41,878 bases of DNA, from the NCBI GenBank assembly GCA_903837355.1, contig CAILUI010000143.1, forward strand, positions 1-41,878, in the 5' to 3' direction. The DNA is from an uncultured Victivallales bacterium (lineage in GTDB: Bacteria > Verrucomicrobiota > Lentisphaeria > Oligosphaerales > JAFGRS01). Made by a program: the position numbers and the translations under genes. The notes under the pieces were generated by a model. The model was not told where the DNA came from. It ran no database searches and was given only the letters and a program-made list of their open reading frames with translations. Below, piece by piece: positions 8,149 to 15,436 of this stretch (positions are counted from its first letter, which is position 1; each line of letters opens with the position of its first letter).

Positions 8149-9009
8149 ATGCTTAGCAGACGTCTCCACAATCGCCGAACGTTTCTCGGCCTGGGCGCCG
8201 GTGTGGGTCTGGCGTGCGTCGGCACCGCCCTGTACATGCACTACATCGAGCCTTTCCGGCTGCAGTTGCGTCAGCTCAGTGTCCGCCTGCGCCACGCCCC
8301 GGCTGGGCGGCCGCTGCGCCTGCTGCACCTGTCAGACCTCCACCACTCCGACCCCCCGGCACTGCAGAGGATTCGCCGCGCCATTCGCATGGGGCTCGAA
8401 GCGGGTCCGGATCTGGCCTGTATCACGGGCGATTTCATTACGGCGGACCTGCTGCAGCCAGATGCCCTTGCGGTGGCACTGCGGGAACTCAGTGACCGAG
8501 TGCCGACCTATGCGTGCTTGGGGAACCACGACGCTGGGCCTTGGGCCGCGCAGCGTGGCGGGCATCTCCAGATCGCGGAGATGCGCGCCTTCCTGGCCAG
8601 GGCGGGCATCCAATGCCTGTTTAACGAGGCCTGCACGGTGCACGTTGCGGAACAGGAGCTAGTCCTGGTGGGTGTGGGCGATCTGCTGGCCGGTGACTGC
8701 GATCCGGCGCGGGCGTTCCGCGGCCTGCCGGCGGGGTCCCGGCTACGCCTTGTACTCTGCCACAATCCGGACGCCAAAGAGCGCCTGGCGCCCTATGCCT
8801 GGGACCTGATGCTCTGCGGCCACACGCACGGCGGCCAACTGTGCCTGCCGCTGCTGGGTACGCCGTTTGCTCCGATCCGCGACCACCGTTACGTTGCCGG
8901 CCTGCATGAGTGGTCAGGGCGGCTGCTCTACGTGACCAGAGGCGTGGGCAATGTGCATGGCCTGCGGCTCAACTGCCCGCCCGAACTGGCGCTCCTGACG
9001 CTCTCCTGA
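8149..9009 (+). CDS. Tat-exported metallophosphoesterase, YkuE-like
   Basis: A 286-residue calcineurin-like phosphoesterase. All metal-binding motifs are visible: SDLHHSD (Asp63, His65), GDF (Asp95), GNHD (Asn126, His127, Asp128), a His in LCHNPD, and GHTHGG (His225, His227). The N-terminus has a twin-arginine motif, NRRTFLGLG (Arg9-Arg10), followed by a hydrophobic stretch, so it is likely exported folded or held as a membrane anchor. Bacillus YkuE is a known Tat-exported relative. ATG 8149 follows GGAG at 8140-8143. The substrate may be a phosphodiester on lipid or glycan. It is probably in one transcript with its neighbours (52-base gap upstream). Confidence 0.88.
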   Translation: MLSRRLHNRRTFLGLGAGVGLACVGTALYMHYIEPFRLQLRQLSVRLRHAPAGRPLRLLHLSDLHHSDPPALQRIRRAIRMGLEAGPDLACITGDFITADLLQPDALAVALRELSDRVPTYACLGNHDAGPWAAQRGGHLQIAEMRAFLARAGIQCLFNEACTVHVAEQELVLVGVGDLLAGDCDPARAFRGLPAGSRLRLVLCHNPDAKERLAPYAWDLMLCGHTHGGQLCLPLLGTPFAPIRDHRYVAGLHEWSGRLLYVTRGVGNVHGLRLNCPPELALLTLS

Positions 9010-9159
9010 AAGAACCGCAAACGGCGGCCGTCGGGCTCCCTGGCAACCCAGGTGGCGTCGTGGTATGGTTGTACGGTCTGACCGCGGTGGCGAGGCGCTG
9101 CAGGGCAGCGTTGCGCACAGCGGGTTCGGCAAGCGTGAGGCACAAGGAGGATGACGGCA

Positions 9160-9942
9160 ATGAAGGCACGGACAGGGATGGATCAGGTGCGCCGGATCGT
9201 GGCGTGGAGCGGCGCCGCGGCGGGCGTGGTTCTGGCGACGGGCTGTGCGTCGCTATGGAAACGCGAGAAGGTGCAGCCGGTGATCACGGCGCGCTATACC
9301 GCGCAACCGGTGATCGTGGACGGCAAGCTGGATGACCCGGCCTGGAAGAACGCCCAGGCCTTCCCCTTCAGTTTCTCGGTCGCGGACCGCTTGGAGGGTG
9401 GGAAGGACTTGGTCGAGGCGGGTGAAGCCCGTGTCTGCTGGGATGACCAGAACTTCTACCTCGCCGTCACCTTCACGGACTCGGACATCGTGGCCGAGGG
9501 CACCGAGGACCAGTTGCACCACTACCTGATGGGCGACGTCGCCGAGCTGTTCCTCAAGCCGGCAGACAAGAGCTGGTACTGGGAGATGTACGTCACCCCT
9601 GCCGGGAACAAGACCACCCTCTGGTTCGCTGGCCGCGGCCGCCTTGGTCTGAAGAGCAGCGAGAGCAACCCCGGCGGCCTGCGTGTGGCGGCACAATGCC
9701 AGGGCACGCTGAACAAGTGGGAAGACAAGGATACCTCCTGGACCGGCGAGATGGCGGTGCCGATCAAGGATCTGACCGCGCGCGGTGAGACCTTCGGGCC
9801 GGGCTCCCGCTGGACCATCCTGGTGGCGCGTTACAACTACAGCCGCTACCTGTCCTGGAAAGAACTCAGCATGACGCCGCAGATCAGCAAGACCAACTAC
9901 CATCAGTTGGAGGACTATGCGATCCTGAGTCTGGTGAAGTAG
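9160..9942 (+). CDS. CBM9-like domain lipoprotein
   Basis: A 260-residue protein with a lipoprotein signal (LATGC, Cys29). AAGGAGG (9144-9150) is followed at once by ATG 9151 and, with 9-base spacing, by in-frame ATG 9160; the latter is chosen. The mature part is one carbohydrate-binding family 9-like sandwich: VDGKLDDPAWKNA (opening strand), ARVCWDDQNFYLAVTFTDSDI, GDVAELFLKP, WTGEMAVPI and the closing YAILSL. These are the landmarks of CBM9_1-like or DOMON-like modules that bind reducing ends of glycans in characterised members. It probably sits on the outer membrane surface or in the periplasm as a sugar-binding component of the island. Confidence 0.82.
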   Translation: MKARTGMDQVRRIVAWSGAAAGVVLATGCASLWKREKVQPVITARYTAQPVIVDGKLDDPAWKNAQAFPFSFSVADRLEGGKDLVEAGEARVCWDDQNFYLAVTFTDSDIVAEGTEDQLHHYLMGDVAELFLKPADKSWYWEMYVTPAGNKTTLWFAGRGRLGLKSSESNPGGLRVAAQCQGTLNKWEDKDTSWTGEMAVPIKDLTARGETFGPGSRWTILVARYNYSRYLSWKELSMTPQISKTNYHQLEDYAILSLVK

Positions 9943-10062
9943 CACCCAACCTCAACAAGCTGGTTGACGGCACCGAGTATGCGGGAACGGGCCGTAGCCG
10001 CGCCCGTGCCACCGCTGCGGGCGGCCGTGCGGCGCCGGGGGCCAGCCCCCGCAGTTGTCGGC

Positions 10063-10090
10063 TTGCCGCAGCCGCGTCCCGCGGTATAGT
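10063..10090 (+). promoter_or_regulatory. Candidate promoter for tRNA-Ser
   Basis: TTGCCG (10063-10068) and TATAGT (10085-10090) are 16 bases apart and end 27 bases before the tRNA 5' end. They are followed by a GC-rich run (AGGGGGCGC), reminiscent of a stringent discriminator. Confidence 0.5.
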
Positions 10091-10117
10091 AGGGGGCGCT
10101 GTGTTACCCTTGGTCGC

Positions 10118-10209
10118 GGAGAGGTGACAGAGTGGTCGATTGTGCAGCACTGGAAATGCTGTGTCCCGCGCAAGCGGGACCCAGGGTTCGAATCCCTGCC
10201 TCTCCGCCA
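10118..10209 (+). tRNA. tRNA-Ser (anticodon GGA)
   Basis: The acceptor arms GGAGAGG (10118-10124) and CCTCTCC (10199-10205) pair fully. The anticodon stem CAGCA/TGCTG encloses the loop CTGGAAA, giving anticodon GGA (10152-10154), which reads UCC and UCU. A long variable arm with a 6-bp stem (TCCCGC-GCAA-GCGGGA) is typical of class II tRNA-Ser. The T-arm is CAGGG-TTCGAAT-CCCTG. The 3' CCA is encoded at 10207-10209. Confidence 0.97.
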
Positions 10210-10224
10210 ACATTCGTAAGTATG

Positions 10225-10260
10225 CAAACGCCAGAGGTTTACGATGACCTCTGGCGTTTG
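10225..10260 (+). terminator. Perfect hairpin after tRNA-Ser
   Basis: A 14-bp perfect stem (CAAACGCCAGAGGT and its complement) around an 8-base loop starts 15 bases after the tRNA. It is followed by TATTACG rather than a full T-run. It is a likely terminator or processing stem for the tRNA transcript. Confidence 0.65.
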
Positions 10261-10343
10261 TATTACGGAGTGTTATCACGCGTGTTGTTGGACCGCGCGG
10301 TTGCGCCGAGCCATCCTGCTCGACTGAAGGAGGGAGTGCATCC

Positions 10344-12272
10344 GTGAGCAAGACCTATCAGTGCGGCTCGTTGAGCTACTCCCTGCGCGGCCTGCTGGTA
10401 CTCTTCGGCTGGTTGCTGTGGGGCGATTTCTGCTTCACGCTCATGGAGAGTGTGGTGCCGTCCATCCTACCCCTGCGGCTCAAGGCCCTGGGCGCGCCCA
10501 ACTGGGTGATGGCTCTCATCCTGAGCACCCTCCCCGGGATGCTGAACATGACCATCTGCCCTTGGGTCAGCTTCAAGAGCGATCGTCATCGTGGCCGCTG
10601 GGGGCGGCGTATCCCCTTCATCCTTTGGACGTTGCCGTTCATCTGCCTGTGCCTGGTGGCCATGGGTTGGACCGAGGAGATCGCGACGTTGGCCCGCGCC
10701 TGGCTGCCCGGCATCGGCAACGTCACCCCCGCCACGCTCAGTATCGTTCTGCTGGGCCTGTTCATGGTCGGGTTCTCCTTCTTCAACATGTTCGTCGGGT
10801 CGGTGTTCTGGTACCTGTTCAACGATGTCGTCCCGGCGCGCTTTCTGGGGCGGTTCTTCGGTCTGTTCCGGGTGGTAGGCACGCTGGCCGGCGCGCTGTA
10901 CAACGCCTTTGTCTTCAAGTATGCCGAGAGCCACATGCGGGAGATCTTCACCGGTGCGGCTCTGCTCTACTTTGTCGGGTTCGGCGTGGTGTGCCTGCGG
11001 GTCAAAGAGGGCGAGTACCCGCCCCCGCCCGCGGCGGCCAAGGGTAGTGCATGGGCCCGCCTGGGGGCGGAGATCCGCTCGTTTTGCCGGGAGTCCTTCA
11101 CGCACCGCTTCTACTGGCTCTTCTACCTCATGTCAGCCTTTGCCGCCTGCAGCGGGGCCATGGGCATCTTCGGCGTGTTCTTCCAGAAGGACATGGGGAT
11201 GAACCTGGAGCAGATCGGCAGGATGGCTGCCATCAGTTCAGTGGTCTCCATGGCCGCGATGTACTTCGCCGCCATTTACGTGGATCGCTGGCACCCGTTG
11301 CGGATCACGGTCTACTTCACGGTGTTCGGGACCATCTGTACCTCTTATGGGGGCTGGATCTGGCTGGCGGTGTCACCGGCGCCAAGCATGTACTACTGGA
11401 TGGGCATCGCCGCAAGCGTGGTGACGGTCTTCGGGTCTGCGCTGAGCGGCGATGCGAGCATCCCGCTCTTCATGCGCCTGATGCCGCCCTCGCGCTATGG
11501 GCAGATCTGTTCGGCCAACGCCCTGGTCCGGTCCACGGCCACGGTCTTGGGAGGCCTGGCCGCAGGCATGGCGATGGATGGTATGATGAAGCTCTGCCAT
11601 GGCGCGAACTACGCCTACCGCTTCATTTTCGTGTGGAACGCGCTGCTCAGCATCGGGACGCTGATCAGCACTGCTCTGCTCTACCGTGCCTGGAAACGGC
11701 TCGGGGGGGATGAGGGGTACAGCGCCCCGGCCCCATGGAACCCGGGTGGCCGCGAGGACATGTCCGAGGGCCACATCGCCGTACCGCCTCGCCCCCGTTG
11801 GCTGGGGGTGGCGCTGAATCTTTTCACCGTCTCGTTCGGACTGCAGGCGGTGCTGGTGTTGGTGTTCCTGGTCCTGCTGCACGGTCGGGGTTTGGGGCGG
11901 GCGCTCTGGTGGAATGCCTGGGTCTACCTGCCGGCTGCAGGGGTCCTGCTGGGGGCCTGGCTCTGGCTGGGACGCAGCATCCAGCAGGACGTGCGCCGCC
12001 AGGCTGCGGGCGGCGCGCCGATCTCTGGCATCCCGCACCACGGCGTGCTGATGGTTGTGGCCATTCAGGGCATCTTCCTAGTCGCATTGAACTGGGCGTG
12101 GCTGGGCTGGTCGATGCACGTCAACCAGGAACGGGACATCATCTGGTTCGGGCTGGCCGCGCTGGTGGCGCTGGGCTCGAATCTGCCGGCGGTTCACGTG
12201 CTTCGCCTCATCGAGCACGGGTCCCTGCCTTGGCCGCCGGCACCCGCTCCCGCCGCGTCGGCGGCGACCTGA
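10344..12272 (+). CDS. MFS / GPH-like sugar transporter with C-terminal membrane extension
   Basis: A 642-residue integral membrane protein. GTG 10344 is chosen because AAGGAGGGAG (10327-10336) lies just upstream. The SDRHRGRWGRR stretch (79-89), between the second and third predicted membrane segments, matches the loop signature of glycoside-pentoside-hexuronide type and related MFS transporters. About 12 membrane segments lie in residues 15-470. A further hydrophobic region (about 490-625, three to four segments) follows, so it is well over the usual 400-500 residues. It precedes the GH20-like gene by only 43 bases and probably imports the sugars or oligosaccharides released by the island's enzymes. 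Confidence 0.82.
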   Translation: MSKTYQCGSLSYSLRGLLVLFGWLLWGDFCFTLMESVVPSILPLRLKALGAPNWVMALILSTLPGMLNMTICPWVSFKSDRHRGRWGRRIPFILWTLPFICLCLVAMGWTEEIATLARAWLPGIGNVTPATLSIVLLGLFMVGFSFFNMFVGSVFWYLFNDVVPARFLGRFFGLFRVVGTLAGALYNAFVFKYAESHMREIFTGAALLYFVGFGVVCLRVKEGEYPPPPAAAKGSAWARLGAEIRSFCRESFTHRFYWLFYLMSAFAACSGAMGIFGVFFQKDMGMNLEQIGRMAAISSVVSMAAMYFAAIYVDRWHPLRITVYFTVFGTICTSYGGWIWLAVSPAPSMYYWMGIAASVVTVFGSALSGDASIPLFMRLMPPSRYGQICSANALVRSTATVLGGLAAGMAMDGMMKLCHGANYAYRFIFVWNALLSIGTLISTALLYRAWKRLGGDEGYSAPAPWNPGGREDMSEGHIAVPPRPRWLGVALNLFTVSFGLQAVLVLVFLVLLHGRGLGRALWWNAWVYLPAAGVLLGAWLWLGRSIQQDVRRQAAGGAPISGIPHHGVLMVVAIQGIFLVALNWAWLGWSMHVNQERDIIWFGLAALVALGSNLPAVHVLRLIEHGSLPWPPAPAPAASAAT

Positions 12273-12315
12273 CCAGGGCCAGCAGGCACACCGCAGCCCA
12301 AGGAAGCATCAGACC

Positions 12316-14328
12316 ATGAGAGCCTCCGGACCCATGCAACTGTCCCTCCTCTGCCTTGCCTTTGGCGCAAGCGCCGAAGACCGCGTCGCCCAGACGCTCA
12401 CCGCGCTGGACACGTGGATCATAGCCCAACCCAAAGAGGTGGAAGCATTGCCCGGCGTGTCGTTCGACCTGTCCGCCTGCACAGGCGTCAGCGGCGAACC
12501 GGCGGGCAAGGTTGGGCGCGATGTGCTGGAGCGGGCGGCGGTCCGTCTGCGTGTGCCCAGCGGGACGTCGCCGAAGTCGGTGATCAGGCTCGTGCTGGCC
12601 GAGAAGCCGGGCGACTTTCCCGAGGTGGCCCGGATGGACGAGGCGGGGTTTGCGCAACTCGGCGAGCAGGGCTACGTACTCGCGGTCACTGCCGACGCTG
12701 TGATCCTGGCCGCGCGCTCGGACAGGGGGTTGCGTCATGGTGTCACCACGCTGGCCCAGGCGGCCATGGACCGTACGATCCTGCCCGGCATGGTGATCCG
12801 CGACTGGCCGTCGCTGCGGTACCGCGGCGTGCAACAGGATATCTCGCGCGGACAGGTGCCCACGACCGAGACGCTCAAACGCCTTGCCGACGTGTTGGCC
12901 GAGGCCAAGATGAACGAGATGGAATTGTACATCGAGCACCTGTACAAGTTCAAGGCATTCCCGGACCTCGCCCCACCCGAAGGACTGGCGCCGGACGAGG
13001 CGCGGGACCTGTCGGCCTCGGCGGCGCGCGCCGGCGTCGAGGTGCACCCGATGCTGCAAGTGCTGGGCCATTCCTACGGCATTCTCAGCAATCCCAAGTA
13101 TCAGCACTTGCGCGTCAGCGCTTGCGAGAAGGCGCCCTGGATCATGACCTTCGACATCCGCAAGCCGGAGGCCGTGGCCATGGTGACCACGATGATCGAC
13201 GAGCTGTGCGAGGTGTTTCCCGGCGAGCTCTTCACCGTCGACATCACGGAGATCGATATCGACGGCCTGCAGGCGACGGGGTCCTCTCCCGACCAGGTGA
13301 CCGACCTCGTGTTCGGCTACGTCCTGCAACTCAGCGAGGTCCTCAGGAAACATGGTCGCCGCCTCATCATCACCCAGGGCCCGCTCGATTCGCAGGGGCA
13401 CCTCGCTGGCATGGGGCCCAAGCTCGACTCACTTCCCAAGGACCTCATTGTGGGTAGCTACTACTGCGCGGGAGGCGCCTTCCAACCCGTGTGGGCGAAG
13501 GACTTTCCCCGACTCCATGAGAAAGGGCTCGATTTCTTCGCGCAAGCCTGGATCTATAGCCATGTGTGGTTGACGCCGTGGGTGACCAACGCCGCGGAGT
13601 TCTCCGACTTGGAGGTCTCGCGCGGACTTCAGCATGGGGCGCTCGGGAGCATCACGTGCGACTGGGGCGATGCTGGGCACTTCCATTTCGTCGGCGAGCA
13701 ATGGCTACCTTACCTGTATCACGGCGCCTGCGCGTGGTCGGGGGCCCGCCTGGACCGCGACTACTTCCGTAAGGCCTTCGCGCGTGTGGTCTACGGCCTG
13801 ACCGACGACGCGGCCATCCACGCCATGGAAGCCGCCAGTGACGTGAACGCCAGGAGCATCAAGGTACGCGATAAGGACGGCAAGGAGGTGGAGATATCGA
13901 CCTCGTTCATGTGGGAGTTTGTGCACGATCCGTTCGCTCATGCCGACATCACCCGTATCGTCGACCCGGCTGCGGTCGGCCAGATGCTTCTGGATGCGGC
14001 CACGCCGGCGCTGGCCATCCTGGCCGAGAACGCGCCCAAGGTCAAGCGCAACCAGGACAGTTACGAACGCTGGCAGTTTGGCGTCCGCTGCTACCAGGCC
14101 CTGGGCCATAAACTGCTGGCGCTTGGGCACTACAACGACCACACCGTCCCGCGTGCCGGGGTTGCCGCCGAGCTCGAAGGCGTCGCCAACGAGTACGAGA
14201 CGCTGCAGGCCGATTTCAGGCGACTCTGGCTTGCGGAGGACCGCGATAACAAGGGGTACCAGGACTTGGTGACGCGATTCCTCTTCACGATCAACCCCTG
14301 CCGCGAGAAAGCCAAGGCGCTCAGGTAG
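12316..14328 (+). CDS. GH20-like (beta-hexosaminidase-type) protein
   Basis: A 670-residue protein. ATG 12316 follows AAGGAAG (12300-12306). The N-terminus has a short hydrophobic stretch ending in GASA that may be a weak signal peptide. Residues 30-160 look like the GH20b alpha/beta domain (opening with a barrel-preceding RGLRHGVTTLAQ). The barrel starts at RDWPSLRYRGVQQDISRG (near 160-180), a standard GH20 entry motif. The usual H-x-GGDE catalytic motif is replaced by FTVDITEIDID: Glu312 is present but the preceding Asp is Thr311. Classical GH20 enzymes use this Asp-Glu pair for substrate-assisted catalysis, so mechanism or substrate may differ. A helical C-terminal region (about 490-670) follows the barrel. 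Close coupling to the transporter gene suggests joint function. Confidence 0.75.
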   Translation: MRASGPMQLSLLCLAFGASAEDRVAQTLTALDTWIIAQPKEVEALPGVSFDLSACTGVSGEPAGKVGRDVLERAAVRLRVPSGTSPKSVIRLVLAEKPGDFPEVARMDEAGFAQLGEQGYVLAVTADAVILAARSDRGLRHGVTTLAQAAMDRTILPGMVIRDWPSLRYRGVQQDISRGQVPTTETLKRLADVLAEAKMNEMELYIEHLYKFKAFPDLAPPEGLAPDEARDLSASAARAGVEVHPMLQVLGHSYGILSNPKYQHLRVSACEKAPWIMTFDIRKPEAVAMVTTMIDELCEVFPGELFTVDITEIDIDGLQATGSSPDQVTDLVFGYVLQLSEVLRKHGRRLIITQGPLDSQGHLAGMGPKLDSLPKDLIVGSYYCAGGAFQPVWAKDFPRLHEKGLDFFAQAWIYSHVWLTPWVTNAAEFSDLEVSRGLQHGALGSITCDWGDAGHFHFVGEQWLPYLYHGACAWSGARLDRDYFRKAFARVVYGLTDDAAIHAMEAASDVNARSIKVRDKDGKEVEISTSFMWEFVHDPFAHADITRIVDPAAVGQMLLDAATPALAILAENAPKVKRNQDSYERWQFGVRCYQALGHKLLALGHYNDHTVPRAGVAAELEGVANEYETLQADFRRLWLAEDRDNKGYQDLVTRFLFTINPCREKAKALR

Positions 14329-14555
14329 CGTTACTTCGACGCCGACCGACCTACCGCTAGCGCCGGGTTCCCGCTCCCGAGCGACAGCGCACAGCGCGTT
14401 GACTTGGACGCGGGGGGCACGGTGTCGATGCCGGGCCGGGGCGTGGCCTTCCTCAGCACCGAACGGGTACAGCGGCGGCGACCGCGGTCCTGAGCGGACC
14501 GTAGCGCGTCTGCCGGGGGTACCGCTGCCGCCGCCTCGTCAGCCGTTTCGAGTTT
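14329..14555. other. Intergenic stretch without recognised gene
   Basis: GC-rich sequence between the GH20-like stop and the reverse-strand remnant. Short open frames exist but none has a ribosome-binding site or a recognisable product. Confidence 0.5.
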
Positions 14556-15111
14556 CTACTTCGGCCAGGCTTCGGGGGGCGTACCGGTGACGATATCCCC
14601 GCGGCGGCCCTGCCAGTGCCAGTCGATGACAGCGAAGCGGAAGCCCCAGTACATCTGGTTCTGCGTCAGCTTCACGACCACTGGGTTCAGGCCCTTCTGC
14701 AGCGGCACGGACGTCCATAAGCGCTTGGCTTCGCGCGGCAGATCGATGGGCAGCTCAACGCCGGTGTGCCCATTCACCCAGAGCCAGCCGGAGTCGTCGG
14801 CCTGGAAGGTGAACGAGCGGTGATTCAGCGGCGTTTCGGCGTTGATCCAGGTCACCGCGTAGACGTAGGCGGACGTGGTTGGGCCGTAGACGCGCAGCAG
14901 GTCCACGGCGCCGTTCCAGTCATAGCACGAGCCGTCGTCAACGAGGCGCCACGCGGCGTTGCCAGGGGTCGTCAACGGCAGTTCGGATGGCCCAGCACGG
15001 TGGGGGCGCTCAGGGCCGCGATGCAGGCCGGATCTGCGTCACAGGGTTGCTACCCACGCCGATCGCCACGCGCCAGGCGACTGCCGAAAGCGCCACGGAA
15101 CGTCGACTCAC
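14556..15111 (-). pseudogene. Decayed secreted-protein gene with a beta-sandwich sugar-binding-like domain
   Basis: Read on the minus strand, TGGAGGT precedes a GTG at 15111 that starts a signal-like peptide (SRRSVALSAVAWRVAIGVG) ending at TGA 15010. A second frame, open to 14556 from a TTG at 14975 (139 codons), encodes a domain with VDLLRVYGP, AYVYAVTWINAE, FTFQADDSGWLWVNG, LKLTQ-type and WGFRFAV segments. These resemble PA14/NPCBM-like sandwiches attached to glycan-active proteins in this kind of bacterium. The two parts lie in different frames, and the second has no convincing start. The simplest reading is a frameshifted remnant of a larger gene. A real short gene starting at 14975 is the alternative. 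Confidence 0.5.
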
Positions 15112-15356
15112 GGTACCTCCAGGCTGGCTCAGGGGTTTTCGGGGCATTGCCGGTCGTGTGGGTACGGTACTGCCTCAACGCACGGTCACCCGCCGTTTCC
15201 CGGCCTCCACCTGCGCCATTGCCGTGGCGCTCACGGCGTCCTGCTGGGCGGTCGCCACCTCCACGGGTATAGGCGCCCATATAGCCTGCAGGCGCAATTC
15301 ACCTCGGGTTTCGCCCTTCCGACAGTTTGGTCATGCACCCCCGCTCGGTTCTGGCA

Positions 15357-15384
15357 TTGACGACCGCGGCGGCGCGTTTACCTT
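15357..15384 (+). promoter_or_regulatory. Candidate promoter for the beta-helix gene
   Basis: TTGACG (15357-15362) and TACCTT (15379-15384) are 16 bases apart, 52 bases before the start at 15437. The -35 match is good and the -10 match is weak. The rest of 15112-15436 shows no credible gene on either strand. Confidence 0.4.
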
Positions 15385-15436
15385 GTGGTCCGGGTACCGG
15401 GCGCCACTCGCCCGGTCCCACCGGAGGATCACTGAG

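Noticed and set aside
10132..10347. Short open frame over the tRNA and its hairpin
   Set aside because: It overlaps a structurally complete tRNA-Ser and a 14-bp hairpin; no ribosome-binding site.
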